64,000 nt of DNA from Limnanthes douglasii subsp. nivea (lineage: Eukaryota > Streptophyta > Magnoliopsida > Brassicales > Limnanthaceae), in assembly GCA_036936605.1 (NCBI GenBank), contig JAUPFV010000003.1, positions 102,185,278 through 102,249,277 on the forward strand. Reading direction: 5' to 3'. This document shows positions 32,583 through 44,510 of the stretch, piece by piece. Below the pieces are notes generated by a model. The model had not been told where the DNA came from, searched no databases, and saw only the letters and a list, made by a program, of their open reading frames with translations. Positions within the stretch are counted from its first letter, which is position 1. Every line of letters begins with the position of its first letter. Position numbers and translations under genes: made by a program.

Positions 32583-33226
32583 GGACACCGCCAATATAGC
32601 TCTCTCGCACTTTCGGTCTATGTGTAGTATACAGACAATGGCTTCATTTTAGGTTTAAAATTATATATAGCTTGAAGTCACTGCCAATGTGCATTGCACC
32701 GTCATCACAACAATACCGACCATTTAGAATGTCTATATGGGTGGAAATCGGATCTAGTTTTGTTAATAGCAACCATTTTGTCCATGTAAGTATTTCATTT
32801 TACGTTTGACGTTTTTTTTATAATAACGAGTCATCGTCCTCTTCATATGTTTTTATTTGTTTGTATAGCTTTCTATTTCTACTCAAACACTTAGGAATGC
32901 ATTATATGTGCACAACCTAAGTGTTTTGACTTACAGTTACATGATTTATAAGTTGATAAAATTTGTTTTTAACGAGCTTAAGTGTTTTACAAACTTTTAT
33001 TGCTATGTAATGAATAGTCAAGTAAACATAACCAACATGAATAATTTATAAAAAAAACTTTCAAATCACGTATTCTACAAATACAAAACCAAATAATCAA
33101 TAGTACTATACAAAACATAAAAGAAATAACTAACATAAGTCCTAAAATTAAAAACATAGTATGGAATAGAAACGAAAACATTAAGCAATCATAACAAAAA
33201 AAAATCCCATGCTAAGAAAAATGAGA
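32583..33226. mobile_element. OTU-MULE short copy S2
   Basis: Same arrangement as S1: a leader (ggtctatgtgtagtatacag), OTU C-terminal segment with SNHFVHV near 32765-32790 followed by GTAAGT, then the PMD tail up to about 33226, where element D begins. S1 and S2 share the same OTU-to-PMD junction, so they descend from one deletion event. Confidence 0.65.
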
Positions 33227-33800
33227 CAAAATTTTGTTCATCAATTTCCATATCAGCCCATTCAGAATGAAACTCAACTAAAACATCCACTAAGGCATGT
33301 GCATTGATTGCACTCATAGGCTCAAATTGAATATCAAAATCTCACAATTCAACACACCATTTAATCATTATTTTTGATGCATCAGGCCTTTGTAACATAT
33401 TTTTCAACAGAAAATATGTTCGTTCGATGATAGAATGAGCCTGAAAATAAGATCTTATTATTCGTGCAGCAGTTACTAATGCAAGAAACAATTTATCTAA
33501 CTTTAAATGCATTTTTCAGCATCCATAAGACTTTTACTAATATAATACATTGGCTTTGGGGAATTATCTTCTTCTCGAATCAAAACAACACTCACCGCAT
33601 AACTCGATATTGTTAGGTACACGTACAATTTCTCCCACGGATTTGGCTTTGTCAAAATTTATAGCAAAAAAAAGGATATTATTTTATCCGGTGAAACACC
33701 TGGGAACAATCTTGAGTCTATTCAAAATAATATGCTCATCTCAACACTTGGAGACATGAAGCACACTTATCTGATGATCTTGATATGAATCAATTCAAGG
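33227..33800 (-). pseudogene. Element D RNase H (RT-linked)
   Basis: Minus-strand translation across stops gives TAARIIRSYFQAHSII, RTYFLLKNMLQRPDAS, IKWCVEL, then FDIQFEPMSAINAHALVD. It matches element C at 39170-39380 (RKMRSYFQDHSII, PLKNVLQKAD, DIDFAPQTAIKSQSVADF). Confidence 0.75.
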
Positions 33801-33828
33801 CTGCCAATCCTCCTGTTAGAATTTGTAC

Positions 33829-34600
33829 TTATTTGATTGTTCGAGGTGGTGCCATAGTGCTTAAAGCATTTAATTGTATCAGATCAGCTTCTATTTCATG
33901 ATCACTGATTATATATCCAAGAAATGTTCCGCATCTTACTGCGAACATACATTTTTCTATATTTAATTTCAAATTTATCTTTGTCAAGTTAGCGAAAGTT
34001 TCTTCTAGATCTTCCAAGTGGTTCTCATACCTTTTTCTTTTTACTAACATGTCATCGATATATACTTCAACATTTCTCCTAGTCTTAGTCTCAAAGGCTT
34101 TGTTTACTAAATGTTGCCAAGTCGCTCCATCATTTTTCAACACAAATGGTATTAACTTATAGCAATGTAAACCTCTTTAGGTGATGAAATTGGTACTCTC
34201 CTGATCCTTTAGATCCATTTGGATTTGATTGTATACAATATATGCATCCATAAAAGAAAGTAATCGATTTCCCAAATTCGAATCCACTAACTGATCTTTC
34301 CATCGAACCTGGAAGGGATCTTTTGGACATGCCCTATTTAGATAAGTGAAGTCCACACATATCTGTCATTTGTCGTTCTTCTTGTTTACCAAAACCGGAA
34401 TAGCAGTCCACAAAGGATATTGCGATTTGCGTATGTGCCGAACCTTGGTCAAACGATCTATCTCTGCCATAATAGCCTCAAACTTTTCTTAGAAAAAAGA
34501 TCTCCTCTTTTGGATTATCAGACGAACATTACTTCGTACTGCTAACCTATGGCAAATGATATCTGCAGGAAACCCTGTCACATCCTCTGTACACTATGCG
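33829..34600 (-). pseudogene. Element D reverse transcriptase
   Basis: 104 codons are open at 33829-34143, including VEVYIDDMLVK with both catalytic Asp kept, and CGTFLGYIISDHEIEAD. Upstream (34150-34560) are further blocks: LLSFMDAY, CPKDPFQ, PLWTAIPVLV and IIQKRRSFF. Stop codons interrupt. Of the RT copies in this group, this keeps the intact YIDD box. Confidence 0.85.
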
Positions 34601-34699
34601 AACAAATGTAATTTTGTTGACAAAAACTTAATAAAATTTTCCTTCATCTCCAAAGATAATTTTGTTCTAATTTTCAGAATTTTACCCTCAGAGAAAACA

Positions 34700-35173
34700 T
34701 GATCCTCAAAAATTTCATCTGGGACCATAACTCGGGAGTCTCCCTCGGATCATCCACGGGATCGGATTCCGAAGAAGACCCCACTGATTGCTATTATTTC
34801 TTTGACTCTGCCCCTTGATTTGCTTAGGGGCCAAATTTGTTCGATAACATTCATTTTCCATCTTTAGACTGTTAACTGTTCCCACATTGTTCATCATGCA
34901 TACTTCAAACATTGGTGAACAGTTGATGGTACATTATGCATTTTAGACATCCAAGGCCTTCTAAAAATTTAGGGCGTCTACCACAATAATAAGACTGTAA
35001 CTACCTTCTTGAATGGTCCTCGACCTAGCTCAACTCTTCCCTCGAATTATCCTACCACTTCAACTATTATTCCAGTAAACCCTACAATTGTTCGATCTAA
35101 CGAAAAATCGGCGGTGGATTCTTTATCTGGTTATAACTAGTCATAAACATAATATTTGTTGAGTTCCTGGTAT
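34700..35173 (-). pseudogene. Element D protease, second half
   Basis: From the element C insertion point the minus strand reads RNSTNIMFM, then RTIVGFTGIIVEVVG and a VELGRGPFKK block, before sequence joining to RT. The first half, ending at IDT, lies at 45230-45502. Confidence 0.75.
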
Positions 35174-35552
35174 TGATAAGTTCGGATTTTTGAGTTACTA
35201 TGCCTTGACTAAATCCGGAGGGCAATTCAGACTAAACCACTATAATGAAAATCTAAACAGGACAAATGTATTAAACATTGACTAAGCTGGCTGCTAATCA
35301 CTTCAAATCAAATCACTAATGGGATCCTTAAACTTGACCTGACTTCATAACCCGACTCATTAAGCCCATGGGTCAGTAATTAAGTATAAATACCCCAAGC
35401 ACTTTCATTGATGAGGTTAATCAGAATTTATTACTAGTAGAAAGTTTAATTATTTCTCTACTCACCACTCTAAACTTAAAACACCACAAAATATACAAAA
35501 CACCTTGTAAAGACTTTATGAGATTACCCTCAGCCAGAAATAAACCACACCA
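35174..35552 (+). repeat. Element C 5' LTR
   Basis: Begins TGATAAGTTCGG and ends AACCACACCA. A TATA box TATAAATA lies at 35385-35392, about 160 bases before the LTR end, followed by a CT-rich start region (tttctctactcacc). Confidence 0.9.
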
Positions 35553-35574
35553 AATTGACGACCACAGTGGGAGC
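35553..35574 (+). promoter_or_regulatory. Element C primer-binding site
   Basis: AATTGACGACCACAGTGGGA directly follows the LTR end. Element E has a related site at 57647-57668. It differs from the GGCGCC type in A, B and D, so C and E belong to one subgroup. Confidence 0.65.
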
Positions 35575-35624
35575 ACGACGGTGCTTGAATTTTGTATTCA
35601 AAACGAGCAAGTAAAGCCGTTCGG

Positions 35625-36826
35625 ATGGATCCGAATGAACAGAATGTTCCACCCCCAGAGGTGGAAAGTGCGAGAGAAAACAAGGAATATACCATCGAGG
35701 AGCGAGACCAACTGAGGACTGAGATAGAGGCGTTGAGAGCAATAAAACAAGCAGAAAAAAAAAATTAATGAGAAATTTGGAGCGTCAGTACTTCACCACA
35801 CTGACAATCCTGGAGATAATGAGCAATCTTTTAAGATTCTTCTCCGTTAAAAAAAGACACACCGATCAAAGCCTGATGAAAGTTCTGCATCTGAGTCCTT
35901 TAGCAGTATGTCAAATGAGGCAGAGCTTGAAGAATCACTATCTTCAAGTAGTGATGAAGGGAGATCTAAAAAGAAAATGATATTTACTAAAAAATATTCA
36001 AGAAAGAGGGAAAGAAATGGCAGACTCAAGAGGAACCAGGGTAAGGGATCAGCTCACAAGCATACTGATCAGCTACTGATTGTCTAAACCAGGTATTTTT
36101 GCAACCCCTAATGAAGATACCATTTTTAGTCGTAGCAAGAATTAGAGGCAATCGCCTTTGTCCGCAAAAATACTCTCTGGATATCTTCCTGAAAGGTTTG
36201 GTAGCTCCAAGATGGAGAAATACGACGGTAGTCGAGATCCTGACAACCATCTGGAATAATTTAAAACTTTTATGATGAATTTTGACAATGATGACAAGCT
36301 TTTGTGTAGGGATTTCTCCCACATTTTCACATGAAACACCCTTAAATGGTATAACAATCTCCCTCATGGGTGTATAAGAAATTTTGATACGTTCTGGGTT
36401 GCCTTCCGGAGGAAATTTGTTGGAAGTAAGGAATTGAAGGGTAATGGGGACACCATTATCCATTGTGCTCAGGAACCAAACGAGTCCCTGAAAGAGTACA
36501 TAAATAATTTTGCGAATACAAAAAATGGGTTAGCACATTGCTTTGAACAAGTTGTAATTGCTTTACTTAGGCAAGTTCTAAATCCAGGGAATTTAGCTGA
36601 TTTTGTGACTCAAAAGAAGGCTATAGCATGGGATGGTTTATTGAACAAAGTGGGAAAACATATTAATGTAGAAAAGACAAAGAAAACAAGATTACACCGT
36701 CAAGTGAGGTCTACCACTACAACAACAACTCCTCTAGCTACTAACCAGTCTGGGTATAGGGCAAAGGAAACCGGACAAGCGTCCAATCGGTCAAGACAGA
36801 TTCAATCCAACCAAACTCAGAGCTAA
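35625..36826 (+). pseudogene. Element C gag
   Basis: An ATG at 35625 opens MDPNEQNVPPPEVESAREN with a Glu/Arg-rich helix, but the frame stops at about 35768. The gag core follows at 36200-36620: KMEKYDGSRDPDNH, TLKWYNNLPHG, FWVAFRRKFVGSKELKG and NESLKEYINNFANTK. The frame 36434-36826 is open for 130 codons. The half zinc-knuckle tail YHNDIGHDTQDC is at 36985-37025, just before protease. Confidence 0.8.
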
Positions 36827-37329
36827 CAAACAATAAGTAAGAGGTGGCCCTGGGTTCAACCTGAGTGGTTTGTTGAGTTGGGGGAGAGTGTGCCTACAAT
36901 TTATGATAAGACTAAAAATGAGGTGCATTTTAAAAACTCGCCAGCATTGCACTCCCCTAGAGAGAACCAGACCACTCGTTTTTGTTAATATCACAATGAT
37001 ATAGGTCATGATACTCAGGATTGCATAGTATTAAAACAGGAGGGCCTACGTTAAAAATCGAAATGGAAACAAACCGGATATTACACAAAAAATGCTCATC
37101 GGACGGGCCCTTCAAACAATCTTAGGCATCTACACAAGAGGGTGCAATGGTGATTGTTGAAAGATTTGATGATAACAGAGAAAACTACGACAGTTTCCGG
37201 ACTGATCAGCTTCTTCGAATCGTTAACCATTTTTGGAGGAGATATAGTGACTGCACCTTCCACTTCATCAAGGAAGAGGCATGTCCACAATTTGGCAACC
37301 TAGTTAGATGGTAGAATGTCTACCCACTA

Positions 37330-37861
37330 GTGCCAATCCCCATCCCCATTCATAGTTTTCGATGAGGATGACCTGAGGAACATTGCAAGACCTCATGAGG
37401 ATACAGTGGTCATAGGGTCTTCAATAGGGGGAAACGATATACGCCAAAATTTGATTGACACTGGAAGTTCGACAAACATCTTATTTTTAAGCTCTTACAA
37501 GAAAATGAGAAACACGTCGGTTATTCAACTTTCGAACAGAACCATTGTAGGCTTCACAAGAAGTTCTGCAAATGTGATCGGGGAGTTTGAAGAGGAAATG
37601 TTGTTGGCCAATGGGCCCTTTAAAAATATGAAAAGAGTAATTTTTGTTGTGGTAGATTGCCCTACATCATATAATGAAATTTTTGGGAGGTTTTGGCTCT
37701 TCAGAATGCATGTTGTGGCATCTACGGTCTACCAATTCTTGAAATATGTTGTCCATGGACAAATAGGTGTTGTCCGGAGCAGTCAAAAGATAGCCAGGAA
37801 ATGCTATGCAACAAGTCTTGCCCCTAAAACTTTAGGAGCAGTCAGAATTAATAAGGATTAG
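37330..37861 (+). pseudogene. Element C aspartic protease
   Basis: The open stretch 37406-37861 (151 aa) contains NLIDTGSSTNILFLSS, an intact DTG active-site loop, followed by RTIVGFTRSSANVIGEFE, PTSYNEIFGRFWLFRMH and SSQKIARKCY. It is the only one of the five copies here with a DTG triplet. It stops by TAG right after VRINKD. Whether it was translated as part of a polyprotein cannot be told. Confidence 0.85.
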
Positions 37862-37867
37862 TAGCTA

Positions 37868-38758
37868 TTGGATCCTTCAACTGAGGAGAATAAGATTGAT
37901 GATCCCAGAGAGGCTCTTAGTGTTATAATACCTATCGAAGAGGTTGAAACTCACTCTCTCGTAGAGGGTAAGAATGTTAAGATTGGTTCTAAGCTAGCAC
38001 CAGAGTTGAAGCACCGGTTGTTATATTTTTTAATGATTAATCAACATGTATTTGCATGGTGCAACAATGATATTACCGGAGTACCAGCAGATATTATTTC
38101 ACACAATTTGTCAATCTGGAGTGATATTGCACAAGTTGTACAAAAGAGAAGGTCTTTCTCCAAGGAAAAAACAAATATAATGGTCCAAGAAGTTGATCGG
38201 TTAACCAAGATGGGTCACATTCAAGAATCTCAGCACCTGTTGTGGACTGCCAACCCTGTGTTAGTCAAGAAAAATAATGACAAGTGGCGTATGTGTATTG
38301 ATTTCACTAACCTCAATAGGGCATGCCCTAAGGATCTTTATCCCGTTTCTCAGATAGATCAGTTAGTGGATTCTACATTTGGAAATAAACTACTATCTTT
38401 TATGGATGCTTTCTCAAGGTAAAACCAAATACAAGTAGATCTTAAGGATCAAGATCACACTACTTTCATTACACATAAAGGTCTTCATTGTTATAAGGTG
38501 ATGCCTTCCGGGTTGAAAAATGTTTGGGCCACTTATCAGAGGCTGGTGAACAAAGCTTTTGTTAATCAGATTGGCAGAAACATGGAAGTCTACATAAATG
38601 ATATGATGGTTAAAATCTTGGAGGAAGATTCACATATATCTGACCTTCAAGAGACATTTTCCAATTTAGAAGCTGTGAATTTAAAGTTGAACCCTGAGAA
38701 GTGTGTATTCGGGGTCCGATCTGGAACATTCTTGGGCTACATAATAAGTGAAAAATGA
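37868..38758 (+). pseudogene. Element C reverse transcriptase
   Basis: Two open stretches in successive frames, 37868-38422 and 38498-38758. Blocks in order: HNLSIWSDIAQVVQKRRSF, PVLVKKNNDKWRMCIDFTN, NRACPKDLYPVSQIDQLVD, LLSFMDAFSR, then PSGLKNVWATYQRLVNKAF and MEVYINDMMVK. The catalytic YxDD box is YIND, so the first Asp is lost. CGTFLGYI-type sequence (SGTFLGYIISEK) ends the domain, followed by TGA. Confidence 0.9.
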
Positions 38759-38797
38759 ATCCAGCCTGATCCGGATCAGCTTAATGCCTTACTAGCA

Positions 38798-39385
38798 ATG
38801 GACCCTCCTCGGAATGTTAAAGAAGTTCAAAGACTTACGGGAAGGTTGGTTGCATTGAATAGGTTCATCTCAAGGTTATCAGACAAGTGTGCTCTATTCT
38901 TCCAAGTATTGAGGAATGCTAAAGATTTCAATTGGTCCCCACAGTGTGACGAGGATTTTATTGAAATAAAGAAGCATTTGTCCTCACCCAAAACTCTTTT
39001 CAAACCTGTTCGGGAAGAAAAGCTCTATGTGTATCTAGTTGTGTCAGAATATGCAATAAATGTTGTGCTATTGAGGGAGGTGGAAAATTACCCTTGTCTG
39101 GTGTATTACATCAGTAAGAGTATGTTGGATGCTATAAGAAGATACTTGAAATTAGAAAAATTGGCGTTGGTTTTAGTATTTGCAGTAAGAAAAATGAGAT
39201 CATACTTTCAAGATCATTCTATTATTGTTCGAACCTATTTCCCTTTGAAAAATGTTCTCCAGAAAGCTGATGTATTAAACAGAAAGACCAAGTGGTTAGT
39301 AGAGCTGGGTGATTATGATATCGACTTTGCCCCTCAAACAGCAATTAAATCCCAATCAGTGGCTGACTTCTTGGTAGAGTGCTAA
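38798..39385 (+). pseudogene. Element C RT-linked RNase H
   Basis: 195 codons open: MDPPRNVKEVQRLTGRLVAL is the standard start after RT, then RFISRLSDKCALFFQ, FNWSPQCDEDF, KLYVYLVVSEYAINVVLL, YYISKSML and the exit block DIDFAPQTAIKSQSVADF. Confidence 0.85.
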
Positions 39386-40070
39386 TAGATCCTTCAGACA
39401 ACAATCAGGAAGTTGTTCTAAAAAAGATTGGGTAGTTCGAACTAGTGGTGGATCAAGTACTATGGGTTGTGGATCTAGAATCTTCTTAACCTCTCCATAT
39501 GGTGACAGAATGTACCAGGCTATATGTTTTGGGTTCAGGGCTTCTAACAATGAGTCCGAATATGAAGCAATCATCGTTAGTCTTAAGTTGGCTCTTCTAT
39601 GTGGGGCTAAGAGAATTCGATTAATGAGTGATTCTCAATTACTCATCCACCATGCTCAAAGACAGTCTGAAACAAAGAAATAACAGTTGATTAAATATTT
39701 GCTTATGTTGAAAAAAGTGGCAGCAAACTTCAAAAATATTTACTATGAGCACAATCCTATATCAGAAAACACTTTGGCAGACTCCTTGGCAACTATAGCC
39801 TATTCTGAATCCTACGCAAGGAATGTCCATATGTACGAACAGATCAGAAGAAAGAGGGTGAAGAAAATATAAACATACTTGTTATTCAACCTAAAGATTG
39901 GAGATATGATCTTCTCCAATACATCTCTGATGGAGTTTTACCTCCGGATAAAGTTGTGGAAAAAAAAGATCAAGTGCAAAGCTCACGGTTTTTTAATATT
40001 AAGAGAGGTTTTTTACAAAAAGTGTTTCAGCAGGCCTCTCCTACGTTGTTTAGGGTTTGAAGAATCCTAA
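39386..40070 (+). pseudogene. Element C second (archaeal-type) RNase H
   Basis: A second RNase H after the first is a mark of the Tat/Ogre lineage. Blocks: SGGSSTMGCGSRIFL where active copies have DGSS, so the first Asp is lost; NNESEYEAIIVSLKLAL; IRLMSDSQLLIH; ENTLADSLATIA. The other three acidic positions are kept. Frames change at 39683 and 39872. Confidence 0.75.
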
Positions 40071-40079
40071 GTTGTATTA

Positions 40080-41200
40080 TCCAAACTACGTGATGGGGAA
40101 GGTTCCACACACTGTGGCTATAGGGATTTAACCCAGAGAGTCTTGTTAGCGGGATACTACTGGCCAACTATAATGGCAGATGCTAAAGAAATGGTGAAAA
40201 AATATGATCTGTGTCAAAAATATGGGAATGAAATTCATGTGCCAGCAGTACCTATGGAGTCCATATCGGAACCAGTACCCTTTGCCATATGGGGTATGGA
40301 TCTAGTTGGACCTCTTCCTATGGCATCGAGTGGATGTAGGACAATCTTAGTTGTTATTGGCTATTTCTCTAAGTGGATAGAGGCTGCTACTTTTGCTGGA
40401 ACCACTTCGAAAAAAGTTATTAAATTCATCTTATCAAACATATGTTGTAGGTTTAGGGTTCCACAAAATATTTTTACAACAATGGACCACAGTTTGATAA
40501 TAAAGACATGGAAGCCTTTTGTACCTCTAGAGGAATTCAACATTGTTTTTCTTCTCCTTTCCACCCTCAAGAAAATGGCCAGGTTGAGGTTGCAAATAAA
40601 AATATATTGTCTAGGTTAAAGAAGAATTTGGAAGGAGCTCCAGGAAAGTGGCCAAGCTATTTACAAGAAGTATTGTAGGCATATCGACATACTCCTCGAG
40701 CAGCCACATAAGAGTCTCATTTTACTTTGGTATGTGGGATGGATGTAATTACTCCCATAGAGGCTACTTTGCTACCACACAGAGTCAAACACTATTCTGA
40801 ATAGGTTAATGATGTAGCAGTTAGGAATCAATTGGATTTGATAGAAGAAAAAAGGGTTAAAGCACATCTAAGAACTGCACACTACCAAGGCTTGATGAGG
40901 AGCATATTTTCTTCCAAAGTTAAAAGAAAGGATTTTCAAACAGGGGATAAAGTTTTGAGAAAAGTTTGTCTACACACCAGGGCAAATCAGTTCGGTAAGC
41001 TGGCTCCGAACTGGGAAGGCCCTTATGTGGTCTGTGAGAAGGTTAAACCAGAAATCTACAGGCTCAAGGACAAAGAAGGAAGAGCTTTAAAGAACCCATG
41101 GAATGTTGAGTATCTCAGGTTATACTTAGAATATAACTCTTTTGTAAATATTTACTTTTTAAACACCTTGTACTGCTCTGGTGGCGGAGGGAGGTTTTAA
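40080..41200 (+). pseudogene. Element C integrase
   Basis: Starts LLAGYYWPTIMADAKEM, MVKKYDLCQKYG, then core GMDLVGPLP (first catalytic Asp) and ILVVIGYFSKWIEA. A frameshift near 40480 moves to YNNGPQFDNKDMEAF, in which the second catalytic Asp is Asn, and PQENGQVEVANK with the catalytic Glu. The C-terminal frame 40832-41200 (122 aa) has KVKRKDFQTGDKVLRKV, NWEGPYVVCEKV and YRLKDKEG, the usual integrase tail. Confidence 0.85.
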
Positions 41201-41534
41201 TGAGGTGTCCGGATTTTTTAATAATATATGATGCCTTATTCAAAAGTTTGGTGCAATTTTGTTTCAATTCGGATATTAAATTATTCAACACCCTGGCTCT
41301 CAAGACTTCTTGAGTTGATCGGATATGCTTAACACTTGATCACATTTATTAAACACATGTGGTCAGAGATGGTGGATACTTTTGTTCAACGCTTCTGAAA
41401 TATCAAAGGCTATTTAAACATTGACCATAGATGATTTAAACAAAATATTAAACAAAAGAGAAATGTGATAATTAAAATCTGATCGGACTCAAACCGATCA
41501 CTAGTACAAAAACTTCATTTTCCATTCAAGGACT

Positions 41535-44403
41535 TTAGTATTTCAAAACTGAAAAAGTACATAATATAACCCTAGGGCTTGTTCCCTTCGGATTTTTCTT
41601 CACCACCATATTTTTTGGGACTTTTGAGTTCAGCACTTGAACTCTCACCCGTTCTATTCCACTAGAATAGTTGCGCTTGTCACCATCTGCTAAAGTGTGG
41701 AAGGGGATGTCATCATAGTCTACATATTTCCACAAGGGACCAAGGGTCCTCTTAAGAAAGGTCTCATGAAATAATAGAACCATGTCAGACTTGATCCCAT
41801 CATCCCTCTTCTCCAGAGAGTCCATTATTCCATTAGCATACTTTTGTATGCCTACAGCTATGGCTTGAGCTTGCTGGCGTTCCAGGGCCTCTTTCTCTTT
41901 AGTCTTCTCTTCGATTGTATTTTCCAACTTAGCCTTGTCATCGAACAAAGTCTAGATAGTACCATCCTTAGTTTTCAATTTCCTTTTCAAAGCTGTGATG
42001 TATTTTGAAGAAGAAGTCTCCAGGTTGGAGTACTTAGTTTGAAGCTCCTTGCTGGCTGCTTCTAACTTAAGCAGTTTGGTAGCTAACTCTTCTTTCTCCT
42101 TCTTCAATAACTCTATGCTTTGCTGAGCATTGAGAAGATCACTCGACAAGTTTTTCTTGCATGTGGTTAGGGAATTTATGGTACCAGTTTGAGCACTTAC
42201 CTGTCTCTCCAGATCAAGCACTGGTCAGATATAGCATAGGAGGGCATAACTCAAAGTATCTTACTCCCCGGATATTGCATAGGTCTCCCCATTATGAGTC
42301 ACCACATTAGAAGAGCTGGGAGGACGGTAAGGCCTCGTGAAGTTATCTTTCTCAAAATCATTCAAATAAATATTGATGTTTTGAAAGGCATCAAGATCTA
42401 CCTCATCATTATCATCGTCAGCAACCTGCCTGGAATAGAGGTTAGTTGGAATTTCCTCCTGAAGTAGGATTGGTAGGAGCTGGGGGGAGGACTTCACGAA
42501 GCCGAAGATTTATCTATGCTCCCAGAGTGACTTTCTTTTTCTTGGCAGCTTTCTCATCACTGCTGGCCTTACGCTTTTTGTCCCTCTTCGGAGGCTTCGG
42601 TGGGTTGTTTGACCACCAGCTTCCTTTACAGTCACTTCTACTGCTTCTAGCAAAGCAGCGTTAGTACCTCCCTGGTTCTCCGAACCAGTCCCTTCAGTAT
42701 TCGTTTGGGCTGGGTCTGTTGTGGCCTTCTTCTACTTCTTCATCTTACTGGGGGATTTGGCCCTGGAAGGCAGGTATAACTTGGCATCTTTGGCCTTTGT
42801 TCTGTTTAAGATCACATCTGCGGGGGGGGGGGGGGGGGGGAGGGGTAATTAACTCTTCCCAAGTAAGATCCATTATTCATGTACTATTCCACAAGTGAGA
42901 CCTCACAAAGTTTCCCGATTTGAAATAGTTGTGGAAGACATTGCCCCACTTCTCCGAGGCCCAAGCGTTCAGCTTAGCACAAGTATCATGACCTGCCTCC
43001 AAATGATCTAAGAACTCCTTCGGAAGCACTGAAAAGAAATATGAGTTAGTTTGAATTAAAAACTTAATACTTGAAAGGTAAAAGAAGAAATAAAAGAAAC
43101 TCACCAGTGCTCTTCCAACGACTGGTCAAAAGGCTTGGGTTTAGTCAGCCTTGATTTTTTTGCCATTCTCCTAAGCCCCGCCAATAAATAGGAAATGCGT
43201 CCTTTAGGGTTTTTTGGACTACAAGAAATCATCCACTACCCTATAATTGTTCCCCATGTTGTAATGATAGAAGGGGATCTGATGGTTTTTGCACAAGCTT
43301 GACATAACAGCAAACCGATCCATCGGTAGTGGGATCTTAGACAGCCTGGACGCCATGATGCAGGACAGAAGAGTATACCAAGCGTTGGGGCTTAGTTGGC
43401 CGGGGCACAACTTAATCAGATGGAAGTATATGACTATCTCCGGGTCCAAAGGGAATCAGAGTCCCCAGTTCAACACTTCTGTGTAAACCACCACTTCATT
43501 CAGCTTGCAATCCATAGGGGTCTCCGAGGTGATCGGAATCCTCACTTTTACAGACATTCCAAGATTTCCCACTTAGTGCGAATCCGACCTAGCTCAATTG
43601 TGTGGGTATACACATAGGAATTTTTTTGAAGGGACAACAAGTATTTTACGCTGACCTTCTTGAAGCATGGACCCACTTTACCTTCCAAGCTCTCCGGAAT
43701 AGCATCCGGATGAGAGATACCCACCTTGGTCTTGCCCTTCCGATCTGGAGCTATATCTCCTATTTGACCGGACTCCTCAGCCTCGAAAGGGGCTTCTTCT
43801 ATATTTTCTTTTATAGTTTCTTCCATCACTGTCTAAGCTTGTTTGAATGGCTTTGTAGATGGTTGTTCGGATGGCTTTGCAGATGTTTGTATCAGATGGT
43901 TGTGCAGATAACAGTTCGGTTAATCTGGTTTCTGCTAAGGGTTGTTGCTCGGATGGTTTAGCCTGTGACATAGATTTTATTTCCTCTGAATTGGAGGGCT
44001 TTGAAGATGTGGGGGTGGATTTTGGTTTAGAGTGACGCGTGACCCGACGATGAGTTAATTTGTCTGGAGATTATTTTGTGTCTGACTTCATTGCTATGAA
44101 AGGCGAGGGCTTTCTTACGCTAGAGACAGTTTTTTCCTTAGGTAAAGAATTTTGGGACTCCTGGACTAAGGACCCAGATGGAAGAGGTGAAAACTTTGCT
44201 ACAAATGGAAGTTTCCTAACCTTGGGAGTTTTTGCAGAAAATGAACCCTGATCTGTATTTAATTGTGGTTGATTACTTCTTTCATTTGGTGAAGCAGGGA
44301 GAACAGCAACAATGTGTTTGTCTCTTGCTACTTTTGGTGCTCTCTCTAACTCAAATAAGTTCAACCAACCTCCTTTTACTAAGGATTTTCTGTTTGTGAA
44401 CAT
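41535..44403 (-). pseudogene. Antisense gene (aORF) of element C
   Basis: Between integrase and the 3' LTR, opposite to the retroelement genes. In order on the minus strand: a Ser/Pro-rich N-terminal part (from ATG 44403), a conserved block at 43450-42890 (PLDPEIVIYFHLIKLCPGQL, SPNAWYTLLSC, then FLDHLEAGHDTCA), a Pro tract, a Lys-rich part, an acidic part (DDDNDEVDLDAFQNIN, 42400), a coiled coil (42221-41870, LKKEKEELATKLLKLEA) and a C-terminal part. An intron with GTGAGT and TTTTCAG lies at 43104-43029. Antisense ORFs in this position are known from Tat-lineage elements, with Transposase_28- or PMD-like domains. In-frame stops and a shift at the Pro tract show it is decayed. Confidence 0.7.
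42822..42840. repeat. (G)19 / (C)19 homopolymer
   Basis: Nineteen G on the plus strand, followed by AGGGG. On the minus strand it is a run of Pro codons in the antisense gene. One fewer base would keep the downstream frame (ADVILNRTKAK). The tract may be slippage-prone, and its exact length is the least reliable base count in the window. Confidence 0.9.
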
Positions 44404-44510
44404 ATATGACTCAAGAACAAATTTGAAGAAGAACAAAGCTTTCTCTCTCCAACAACGTTTGTGATTTTTGAAGACAATGAAACAGTAAGAAAGTTTTTAT
44501 ATATCAGTGG
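44404..44510 (-). promoter_or_regulatory. Promoter and leader of the antisense gene
   Basis: Minus-strand ATATATAAAAAC at 44493-44504 is a good TATA box, followed at normal distance by a leader (GTTGGAGAGAGAAAGC) and the ATG at 44403. It lies 350 bases inside the 3' LTR and points away from it, so the antisense gene does not depend on LTR transcription. Confidence 0.6.

Larger units (their letters stand above)
33227..35173 (-). mobile_element. Element D, left part (Tat-like gypsy, RT and RNase H)
   Basis: Minus-strand gypsy sequence that continues at 45230 on the other side of element C. It holds the first half of the protease after its active site, RT and the RT-linked RNase H, then stops abruptly at about 33227 against the S2 MULE copy. 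Integrase and the 3' LTR are missing. Confidence 0.8.
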
